A stretch of 26,909 bases of DNA. Source: an uncultured Kiritimatiellota bacterium (GTDB lineage: Bacteria > Verrucomicrobiota > Kiritimatiellia > RFP12 > UBA1067). The stretch is from NCBI GenBank assembly GCA_934654805.1, contig CAKUGW010000032.1, positions 1 through 26,909 of the forward strand, read 5' to 3'. A program made the translations under genes and the position numbers. Below the pieces are notes generated by a model. The model was not told the origin of the DNA. It saw only the letters and a program-made list of their open reading frames with translations, and did not search any database. Below are positions 20,901 to 26,909 of the stretch, in pieces. Each line of letters starts with the position of its first letter. The first letter of the stretch is position 1.

Positions 20901-21605
20901 TCACCTCGGCTCTTCGGCGGCGATCTCCTCGACCCGGACGTTGCGGAACTGCACGGCGCCGCCCTCCGCCTGAAGCGCGATCGCGCCCTTCGCGACGGCG
21001 ATGCCCGCCAGGCGGTTCAGCTCGACGCCGTTGACGCGGTTGACGAGCGTGTCGCCCTTCAGCTCGACCTCGAGGACGTTCCACTCGCCGAAGGGCCTCT
21101 CGACGTCCGCCCCCTTGCGCGGCGCCTTGGTGATGCCGGAGAGCGCCTGCGCCGGATTGAAGGGCGAGCGCGGCTCGAAGCCGCCGAACCGCAGCCCCGC
21201 GAGGCCGAGCACGTCGCCCGCCGCCCCTCGGCAGAGCTGGTTCTCGAGGCACGTCGGCAGGAACGTCCCGTGCTCGTCGGCCACGCGCACGAAGACGCCG
21301 GAGTTCGGCTTCGCCGTCTCGCGCCACCAGCGGTACTCGACGTGCAGGCGGAAGTCGCCGAAGTCGCTGCGCTTCGTGCGCAGGTAGCCGAACGGCGTGC
21401 CGGTCGTGAGGATCGTCCCGTCCTTGACGAACCACGTCGGTTCGCTCGCCGTGTAGCCGCCCGTGACGTCCTGGTCCGCGACCGACGTCCAGCCGGACAG
21501 GTCCCTGCCGTTGAACAGGTCGACCGTCTCGGCCCGTGCCGACAGGAGCGCAAGCCCTCCGACGAGAACTGTGCGCCCCATCACCTTCATGTTCTTGTTC
21601 TTCAT
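20901..21605 (-). CDS. Secreted DUF1080 (3-keto-disaccharide hydrolase-type) protein
   Basis: A 234-residue protein with a signal peptide (MKNKNMKVMGRTVLVGGLAL, cleavage likely after ARA). The mature part starts TVDLFNGRDLSGW, the typical opening of DUF1080 jelly-roll domains. It continues with TWFVKDGTILTTG, GDFRLHVEYRWW, NSGVFVRV, GEWNVLEVELKGDTLVNRVN and a C-terminal GAIALQAEGGAVQFRNVRV, all usual for the family. These proteins act on 3-keto-glycosides or bind carbohydrate and are abundant in PVC and Bacteroidota bacteria. AAAGG lies a few bases before ATG 21605. It is downstream of the yejE-like gene by about 60 bp and may be part of that operon. Confidence 0.88.
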   Translation of the reverse strand: MKNKNMKVMGRTVLVGGLALLSARAETVDLFNGRDLSGWTSVADQDVTGGYTASEPTWFVKDGTILTTGTPFGYLRTKRSDFGDFRLHVEYRWWRETAKPNSGVFVRVADEHGTFLPTCLENQLCRGAAGDVLGLAGLRFGGFEPRSPFNPAQALSGITKAPRKGADVERPFGEWNVLEVELKGDTLVNRVNGVELNRLAGIAVAKGAIALQAEGGAVQFRNVRVEEIAAEEPR

Positions 21606-21623
21606 CTGCCTTTTCCTTTCGTT

Positions 21624-21639
21624 GCGAACAGCCGTTCGC
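21624..21639 (-). terminator. Small hairpin between yejE-like gene and DUF1080 gene
   Basis: GCGAAC (21624-21629) and GTTCGC (21634-21639) with a 4-nt loop. No U-run follows on the minus strand, so it is more likely an attenuating or processing hairpin than a full terminator. Confidence 0.25.
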
Positions 21640-21664
21640 GTTTCGTCTTTCCGTGAAACCGCCG

Positions 21665-22849
21665 CTACTCGAGCCGCGCCGTCTGGCGCGGGTCGAAGGC
21701 GTCGCGAAGCCCCTCGCCGACCAGCACCGTCAGCAGCATCACGACGAAGAGCGCCAGCGACGGGAAGAGGACGAGCCACCACGCGAAGCGGAACTGCTGG
21801 GCCTCCTGCAGCAGCTCGCCGCACGACGGCGTCATCGGCGGCAGCCCGAAGCCGAGGAAGTCCAAGGCCGCGAGCGAGCCGATCGCGCCCATCAGGAGGA
21901 ACGGGAAGAGCGTGATGAGCGGCGTCAGGGCGTTCGGGAGGATATGCCCGAAGATGATGCGCGCGGACGAGAAGCCGCTGACCTTCGCCGCCTCGACGAA
22001 CGTGCGGCGGCGGAGGCGCAGGACTTCCGCGCGCATGTAGTAGCTGACGGCGATCCAGTTGAAGATCGCGTAGCAGACGAGCAGCACCGCGAAGGAGCGC
22101 CCCACCGTCGAGCCGATGAAGATCATGACGTAGAGGAACGGAATCGCCGACCAGATCTCGGTGAACCGCTGCAGCAGGATGTCCGTCACGCCCCCGAAGT
22201 AGCCCTCGACCGCGCCGATGACGAGCCCGAAGAAGAGGCCGGACAGCGCGAGCGCCAGCCCGAACAGCAGCGCGATGCGCAGCCCGTGGACGACGCGCGC
22301 GTACACGTCGCGTCCGCCCGCGTCGATGCCGAACGGATGCGCGGGGACCGGGCGGAACGGGAAGGAGACCGCCGGCGCGGGCCGCACCGTCACCGTCTCC
22401 TTCGGCGGCGCCTTCGGCTTCAGGAAGACGCGCGTGTAGCCGGGATGCCGCGTCTTTCTGACATGATAGTCTTTTGAGAAATAATCGAATAATCGAATAA
22501 TCGAATGGTCGAATGGGGGGACGAGTGCATACTCGTCGCTCGCGTCGGATTCGATGATTCGATTATTCGCCAATTCGACTATTTTCCCCTCCGGGCCTTC
22601 GTAGTCGACAACCGTGCCGTCGTCCAGCACGCTGAAGCGCGCCGTCTTCACGTCGTACGTCTTCTCGAGGACCGGCTCGCGGTACTTCTCCAGCGTCGCC
22701 GGATCGACGACGGCGCGCGGATCGCAGGGGCAGACCCAGTCGGCGCAGAGGCAGAAGACGAAGATCGCCACCAGCGCCCACAGCGCATGCCACGCGCGCC
22801 TGATGCGCCGGAACGCCCGCAGGCGCTTTCTGGTCAGCGGCGAGAGCAT
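21665..22849 (-). CDS. YejE-type ABC transporter permease (oligopeptide/microcin C family)
   Basis: A 394-residue inner-membrane permease. TM1 (about 20-37, ALWALVAIFVFCLCADW) is followed by a long periplasmic region (about 40-195) as in YejE, then five more helices. The permease EAA loop is EAAKVSGFSSARIIFGHILP, and the end ALDFLGFGLPPMTPSCGELL, then VGEGLRDAFDPRQ, is very close in style to YejE. It would import oligopeptide-like substrates with a YejA binding protein, YejB permease and YejF ATPase, none of which is adjacent here. Inside the periplasmic region two inverted clusters of an 8-bp repeat encode parts of ELANNRIIESD and DHSIIRLFDYFS. ATG 22849 overlaps dapF by 16 nt. Confidence 0.85.
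   Translation of the reverse strand: MLSPLTRKRLRAFRRIRRAWHALWALVAIFVFCLCADWVCPCDPRAVVDPATLEKYREPVLEKTYDVKTARFSVLDDGTVVDYEGPEGKIVELANNRIIESDASDEYALVPPFDHSIIRLFDYFSKDYHVRKTRHPGYTRVFLKPKAPPKETVTVRPAPAVSFPFRPVPAHPFGIDAGGRDVYARVVHGLRIALLFGLALALSGLFFGLVIGAVEGYFGGVTDILLQRFTEIWSAIPFLYVMIFIGSTVGRSFAVLLVCYAIFNWIAVSYYMRAEVLRLRRRTFVEAAKVSGFSSARIIFGHILPNALTPLITLFPFLLMGAIGSLAALDFLGFGLPPMTPSCGELLQEAQQFRFAWWLVLFPSLALFVVMLLTVLVGEGLRDAFDPRQTARLE
22482..22581. repeat. Nested inverted octamer repeats inside the yejE-like gene
   Basis: 22482-22513 holds four tandem TAATCGAA-type octamers (the last diverged to TGGTCGAA). 22550-22581 holds four TTCGATTA-type octamers, their inverted counterpart. Between them GACGAGT-GCAT-ACTCGTC (22520-22537) is a perfect hairpin. 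The whole can fold as one long cruciform and is much richer in AT than the gene around it. Confidence 0.85.
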
Positions 22850-23643
22850 CCGTCCGTTCCTGCGACCGAATCCAGCTCCATCTCGCCCGTGAAGACCGTC
22901 TTCACCGGGCCGGTGAGCGTGACGTCCGCAAATCCGCCGTCCGCCGTGCGCGTGCCGTCGACGACGAGCTCGTGCCCCTCGGTCGTGCGGATGCGGACGG
23001 GAAACGCCATCCCGTGCTGCGCGACGCCGACGACCGCCGCCGCGACCGCGCCCGTGCCGCACGCGCCGGACTCCCCCTCGACGCCGCGCTCGTAGGTGCG
23101 CATCGCCGCGCCGTGCGGCGGCGCGTAGGCGACGAAGTCGACGTTCGTCCCCGCCGGCGCGAACGCGGCCGAGTAGCGGATCCGCCGGCCCTCGCCCGCG
23201 ACGTCCGCCGCCGCGAGATCCGCGACCGGCACGACCGCGTGCGGCACGCCGCTGTTGACGAAGCCGTCGCGCAGGTCCTTCGGCGCCGGCATCCAGACCT
23301 TCACGGTCGCCGTGTCCACGACTTCCGCGCGCACCTCGCCCGCGCGCGTCTCGAAGCGCATCGAAGGCCCCGTCGCGGCGCCGACCGCGCGCGCGAACGC
23401 CGCGACGCACCGCGCGCCGTTGCCGCACAGCTCGGCCTCGCCGCCGTCCGGGTTGAAGAACCGCATCCGGAAGTCGGCGACGCGCGACGGCTGCACGAGG
23501 ATGACGCCCTCGCACCCGATTCCCGTCCGCCGCGCCGCCAGCGCCGCGAGCGTCGCCCGGTCCGTCGGCATCGTCTCCGCACGGTCGTCGACCAGGATGA
23601 AGTCGTTTCCCGCGCCGTGCATCTTCATGAAGCGCACCGTCAT
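22834..23643 (-). CDS. dapF: Diaminopimelate epimerase
   Basis: A 269-residue enzyme that interconverts LL- and meso-diaminopimelate for lysine and peptidoglycan synthesis. The two catalytic cysteines are Cys73 in GGEAELCGNGARCV and Cys195 in GESGACGTGAVA. The N-terminus FMKMHGAGNDFILVDD and GVPHAVV are also diagnostic. ATG 23643 is 2 nt past the S41 protease stop, and the 3' end overlaps the yejE-like start by 16 nt, so it is translated within one operon. Presence implies a meso-DAP cell wall, though no other dap gene is in the window. Confidence 0.96.
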   Translation of the reverse strand: MTVRFMKMHGAGNDFILVDDRAETMPTDRATLAALAARRTGIGCEGVILVQPSRVADFRMRFFNPDGGEAELCGNGARCVAAFARAVGAATGPSMRFETRAGEVRAEVVDTATVKVWMPAPKDLRDGFVNSGVPHAVVPVADLAAADVAGEGRRIRYSAAFAPAGTNVDFVAYAPPHGAAMRTYERGVEGESGACGTGAVAAAVVGVAQHGMAFPVRIRTTEGHELVVDGTRTADGGFADVTLTGPVKTVFTGEMELDSVAGTDGCSRR

Positions 23644-23645
23644 CG

Positions 23646-25856
23646 TCACCACCAGCCTTTCGGTTCGGGGACTTCGGCACTGCCGTTGAGGCGGATGAGG
23701 TCCATCAGCACGCGGAACGACTCGTCCAGCACGACGTCGTTCTTCGCCCGCTCGTTGCGGCGGCGACGGCGCTTCTGCGCCGCCGTCTCGTCGTCGTCGC
23801 CCTCGTCCTCCTCGTCGTCCAGTTCGCGCAGCTCGCGGTCGGCCGCCATCTGGGCCTTGCGCGCAGCGTACTCGAGCGAGACGGTCTCGCGCTCGGAAAT
23901 CTCCTTCATGCCCATCACGTTCGCGATGTGCTTCGCGAACTTCTCGTCCTTCGCCGTCCGCGCGCGAGAGAGCTCCGCGAGCGCGGCAACGTAGCGGTGC
24001 TGGTCCCACGCGAGCGCGTAGTCCGCCGGACGGATCCGGCTGAACGGCAGGGCGTACGTCAGCTTGTCCTCGCCGATGTCGAGCGCGTCGAGGAGCGAGG
24101 GCAGGTGGACGTCCGCCGCGACGCCCTCGACCTGCGTGGAGCGCCCGTCGATGCGGTAGAAGCGCGCCGTCGTGATCTTGCACGAGCCGTACTTCTCCGG
24201 GCCGAGGCCGAGCACCGTCTGCACCGTGCCCTTGCCGTGCGTGCGGACGTCGCCGAGGACAACCGCGCGCCCCGTGTCCTGCAGGTGGCCCGCGACGATC
24301 TCCGAGGCGGACGCGCTCGCGCGGTCGGTGAGGACGACCATCGGCTTCCTGAAGGCGATCGGGTTCCCCGGCGGAATCGGCAGGCAGCCGACGGAGCGGA
24401 CGTCGCGGATCTGGACGACCGGGCCGGACGGCACGAACAGCGCCGAGAGCATCACGGCCTCGCGCAGGGAGCCGCCGCCGTTGCCGCGCAGGTCGAGGAC
24501 GAGCCCCTCGACGCCCATCGCGTTGAAGTCGCAGAGGTAGCGCGCGACGTCCATCGCGCAGCTGCGGAAGCCGTCGTCGTTCGGCCGCTTGTCCATCGTG
24601 CCGTAGAAGCCCGGCAGGCAGACGTAGCCGAGCTTGCGCGCGACGCCGTCCAATGTGACGCGCTCGACGCGGCCCGTCGCCGCCTGGTCCTCCAGCTTGA
24701 TCTCGTCGCGCACGAGCTCGATGAGCTTCTTCGTCGCGCCGGACGTGTCGGACCGCGGCACGATCTGCAGCGTCACGCGCGTGCCCTTCTTGCCGCGGAT
24801 CTTCTTGATGGACTTCTTCATCGGCTGCCACATGACGTCTTCCATCTCGCCCTTGTCCTGCTGGACGCCGACGATCCTGTCGCCTTCCTTGATGCGCCCG
24901 TCGACGTCGATCGGGCCGCCCGGCATGACCTCGACGATCTTGAGCGCGCCCTCGTCCATCGACAGCACCGCGCCGACGCCGCAGAGCGTGAGGTTCATCT
25001 CCATGTCGAAGTCCTCCTTCGACGCGGGCGACATGTAGTCGGTGTGGGGGTCGTACGCGCGGCCGAGCGCGCTCAGGTAGCTCTGGATGACCGTCTCCTC
25101 GTCCGGCTCCGTCAGCACCGTCACGTACTGGCGGTACTTCTTGACGAGATCCGCCGCCGCGTCGAGCCGGTTGGTCGGCAGACCTATCTTCGCGTCGGCC
25201 ATTTCGCCTCGCTTTCGCTCGCTCAACCGGTCAAGGTCATGGCTGACCTGCGCGACCAGCAGCTCGTTCTTCATCCGCTTGCGCCAGTGCTCCTCGGCCT
25301 CCGCGCGCGTCTCCGGCCACGGCGCGTCCTTGCGCTTGATGCGGTACGTCTCGTTCGTCGAGAAGTCCCACGTGCCGTGCACGAGCAGGTTCGTCGCGAA
25401 ATCGACGCGCTCGCGCAGGCGTTCGACGTAGAGGTTGTAGAGGTCGTAGCCGAACGAGACGTCGCCGCGCCCGACCTCGTCGTCCAGCGTCGTCTCGCGC
25501 GCGGCGAGGCGGTCGAGGTCGGACTTCAGGAAGACCGAGTGGTCGAAGTCGTAGAACGTGACGAGGTTCGTCCAGGCGCGGCGCGAGATCTCGTCGTTCA
25601 GCGGCTGCTGCAGGACGTGGTACTTCGGCAGCATGCTCCCGAACCGCTGGGCGATGCGCCCGTAGTAGTTGCGCGGCTCGACGGCCTTCGCGGCCGCCCC
25701 TTTCTCCAAGGCCCCGACCGAATTCCCCTTATTGTCGGAGGGGGCGGCCCCTGCGACCCCGTTACCGTAAGCCGCAGCCGCGGTCTCTTTATCGAAGGGG
25801 GCGGCTTCAGCCGCCCCGACGGCCAGGGCCAGCCCCAGCCACAAGGCTCTCTTCAT
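23646..25856 (-). CDS. Tail-specific protease (Prc/CtpA, S41 family)
   Basis: A 736-residue periplasmic Ser-Lys protease. Signal peptide at 1-19 (MKRALWLGLALAVGAAEAA). An N-terminal helical domain (about 62-275) is followed by a PDZ domain (about 285-370, CGVGAVLSMDEGALKIVEVM). The protease core has GLVLDLRGNGGGSLREAV, catalytic Ser516 in DRASASASEIV and Lys542 in THGKGTVQ. The C-terminal acidic then basic stretch (DDEEDEGDDDETAAQKRRRR) is unusual. Prc trims or degrades envelope proteins, including cell-wall hydrolases. Residues about 22-58 are Ala/Gly-rich and encoded by palindromic repeats. ATG 25856 overlaps the NERD stop (ATGA). Confidence 0.93.
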   Translation of the reverse strand: MKRALWLGLALAVGAAEAAPFDKETAAAAYGNGVAGAAPSDNKGNSVGALEKGAAAKAVEPRNYYGRIAQRFGSMLPKYHVLQQPLNDEISRRAWTNLVTFYDFDHSVFLKSDLDRLAARETTLDDEVGRGDVSFGYDLYNLYVERLRERVDFATNLLVHGTWDFSTNETYRIKRKDAPWPETRAEAEEHWRKRMKNELLVAQVSHDLDRLSERKRGEMADAKIGLPTNRLDAAADLVKKYRQYVTVLTEPDEETVIQSYLSALGRAYDPHTDYMSPASKEDFDMEMNLTLCGVGAVLSMDEGALKIVEVMPGGPIDVDGRIKEGDRIVGVQQDKGEMEDVMWQPMKKSIKKIRGKKGTRVTLQIVPRSDTSGATKKLIELVRDEIKLEDQAATGRVERVTLDGVARKLGYVCLPGFYGTMDKRPNDDGFRSCAMDVARYLCDFNAMGVEGLVLDLRGNGGGSLREAVMLSALFVPSGPVVQIRDVRSVGCLPIPPGNPIAFRKPMVVLTDRASASASEIVAGHLQDTGRAVVLGDVRTHGKGTVQTVLGLGPEKYGSCKITTARFYRIDGRSTQVEGVAADVHLPSLLDALDIGEDKLTYALPFSRIRPADYALAWDQHRYVAALAELSRARTAKDEKFAKHIANVMGMKEISERETVSLEYAARKAQMAADRELRELDDEEDEGDDDETAAQKRRRRRNERAKNDVVLDESFRVLMDLIRLNGSAEVPEPKGWW
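25695..25820. repeat. GC-rich palindromic repeats inside the protease gene
   Basis: GGGGCGGCT-TC-AGCCGCCCC at 25798-25817 is a perfect hairpin. A related diverged block (GGAGGGGGCGGCCCCTGCGACCCCG) occurs near 25737-25762, and shorter GGCGGCCGCCCC matter lies near 25692-25701. They encode the low-complexity segment after the signal peptide. Confidence 0.65.
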
Positions 25857-26527
25857 GCCTGAATCTCCATAAGTCCGACGAGCCGGTCGAGTTCCGCCTG
25901 CGGAATGGCGACGCGATCCGACGCGAAGCCGGCCTTGAGCTCGTTTGAGTTGATGACGACGACGCCGCGCACGTCCGCGCGATGCGCCGCAAAGGAATCC
26001 GACGCGAAGACGAGAACCGGCGTGACGGCGCCCTTCCAGCCCTTCGCCGCGAGCGCGTTGCGCACGAGCGTCGCCTCCTTGGCCGTCTGCGCGAGCGGGT
26101 CGCGGTCCGGCAGCTGGCCGTTCAGGAGGATGCGCCCGTCCTCGACCGTGACGGTGCCGCGCCACATCTTCGTCTCGATCGAGAAGACGCCGCCCGGCCC
26201 GACGACGACGTGATCGACGTGGGCGCGCCCGGCCGCGAAGTCGTTGAAGACGTGGTAGGCGTCCGGCAGGCTCGCGAGAACGCCCGCGACCTTCTCCTCG
26301 CCGCGCGCGCCCTTGAAGAAGCGTTCGACGTGCCGCAGCCCGCGCACGAGGCTGTAGATCACCCAGACGAGCGCGGCGACCAGCACCGTCGCCGCGACAA
26401 GCGGCGAGACGAGAAAGAGCGCGAGCGCGAAGCCCGACGCGAAAACGCCGAGAAACAGCGGCCAGAGCCCCGCGACCATGCCCTTGACGCGCGCCCATTC
26501 GCCTGCGATGCCGTGAATCTTCGCCAT
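25853..26527 (-). CDS. Membrane-anchored NERD (nuclease-related) domain protein
   Basis: A 224-residue protein. Residues about 17-65 form two hydrophobic helices (GLWPLFLGVFASGFALALFL, AATVLVAALVWVIYSLV). From about 72 a NERD domain follows: GARGEEKVAGVLASLPDAYH, VFNDFAAGRAHVDHVVVGPG, GVFSIETKMWRGTV. The Asp of HVDHVVVG and Glu/Lys of IETK are the predicted nuclease-like residues. The cellular role of such proteins is unknown. ATG 26527 has GGAGA a few bases upstream and a TGGTATAAT box 23 nt upstream. It is the first gene of an operon with the protease (4-nt overlap), dapF and the yejE-like gene. Confidence 0.85.
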   Translation of the reverse strand: MAKIHGIAGEWARVKGMVAGLWPLFLGVFASGFALALFLVSPLVAATVLVAALVWVIYSLVRGLRHVERFFKGARGEEKVAGVLASLPDAYHVFNDFAAGRAHVDHVVVGPGGVFSIETKMWRGTVTVEDGRILLNGQLPDRDPLAQTAKEATLVRNALAAKGWKGAVTPVLVFASDSFAAHRADVRGVVVINSNELKAGFASDRVAIPQAELDRLVGLMEIQA

Positions 26528-26550
26528 GGATCTCCAGATTTTGACTGAAG

Positions 26551-26559
26551 ATTATACCA
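26551..26559 (-). promoter_or_regulatory. Extended -10 promoter of the NERD-protease-dapF-yejE operon
   Basis: TGGTATAAT on the minus strand, 23 nt before the NERD ATG. The leader of about 16 nt contains CTGGAGA as ribosome site. Confidence 0.6.
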
Positions 26560-26661
26560 AAAAAGAGGCTCCCCGTGGCATCGCAACGGATGGACGCCCC
26601 GCCCGACTTTGCCACTTCGTCTGTAGCGTTCGGCGTGGCATCCGATAAAAATCTTCAATGA

Positions 26662-26909
26662 AATCAACACTCGCTCAGGCCCGTCATGAAGGAGACCGTG
26701 GACACGTTCGGGCTCGACCGGTTCATACTCGTCGCGGACAGGGGCATGTACTCCGGCACGAACATGTGCCACGTCACGGACGCGGGCAACGGCTGCATCG
26801 TCTCGAAGAGCCTGCGGAAGAGCACGGCCGCGGAGCGCAGGTGGGCGGTCTCGCCAGACGGGTACAACGTCGTGAGCGACAGGTTCCGCCACAAGTCGCG
26901 GGTCGTGGA
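26662..26909 (+). pseudogene. IS4/IS1634-like DDE transposase fragment (continues past the window edge)
   Basis: A plus-strand frame opens after a TGA at 26659-26661 and reads LRPVMKETVDTFGLDRFILV, then ADRGMYSGTNM and GNGCIVSKSLRKSTAAERRW. The ILVADRGM stretch carries the second catalytic Asp of DDE transposases of the IS1634/IS4 type. The frame begins in mid-protein, so the 5' part is deleted; the 3' part is not visible. Confidence 0.65.

Noticed and set aside
23928..25862. 644-residue plus-strand ORF over the protease gene
   Set aside because: Antisense shadow of a clear S41 protease.

Overview
The window is a GC-rich bacterial chromosome segment (AT-rich only at insertions and promoters). 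It carries housekeeping genes (truA, guaA, rfbC, miaA, recN, ruvB, argH, dapF, two tRNAs) mixed with insertion-sequence debris and an eroded aryl-polyene-like cluster. The mix of DUF1080 and DUF1680-type sugar enzymes, aryl-polyene parts, a rubredoxin-flavin reductase fusion and a YejE-type permease suggests an anaerobic, host-associated member of the PVC group (Kiritimatiellota/Lentisphaerota/Verrucomicrobiota). That placement is inference; no rRNA or marker set is present.

Layout. 1-472 (-): start of a DUF3793 gene. 581-751: remnant of one end of an IS. 818-1591 (+): truA. 1672-3724: a REP-like hairpin, a perfect 46-bp palindrome, a shrunken GIY-YIG restriction-type gene (-) and a REP-associated Y1 transposase (+) carrying 21-bp tandem repeats. 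3728-5014: a complete ISKra4-like element with 24-bp inverted ends and a broken transposase. 5042-5260: a good promoter followed by four hairpins and no convincing ORF, a candidate structured RNA. 5460-6995 (-): guaA. 7233-13686 (-): a dense cluster transcribed as recN, AroB-like, miaA, rfbC, sugar MFS transporter, PhnP-like hydrolase. 13751-13931 (-): tRNA-Gly(CCC) and tRNA-Ser(CGA). 14315-14659: degraded sequence. 14659-16432: LolA-like, AMP-ligase::dehydratase stub, COG4648 membrane protein, acyl carrier protein stub and a GT2 stub, the relic of an aryl-polyene-type cluster. 16528-17139 (+): flavin reductase-rubredoxin. 17166-19587 (-): ruvB and argH. 19616-19970: gene-end fragment and a second copy of the IS end. 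20033-20884 (+): shortened GT4 glycosyltransferase. 20901-26527 (-): operon NERD, S41/Prc protease, dapF, yejE-like permease, then DUF1080. 26662-26909 (+): fragment of another IS transposase.

Three themes run through the window. First, several genes look internally pruned: family hallmarks at both ends are present but a central block is missing, usually in frame (GIY-YIG/helicase, MiaA, AMP-ligase/dehydratase, GT2, GT4). Second, an extended -10 box of the form TG-N-TATAAT recurs. At rfbC, ruvB, argH and the GT4 gene it sits only 8-9 nt before the start codon, and at truA a TTGACA/TATAAT promoter sits 10 nt before it, implying leaderless mRNAs. Genes with a longer leader (flavin reductase, NERD) do have a Shine-Dalgarno sequence. 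Third, simple or palindromic repeats lie inside reading frames (RAYT, YejE, S41 protease, PhnP-like, RecN) at points where they do not break the frame.
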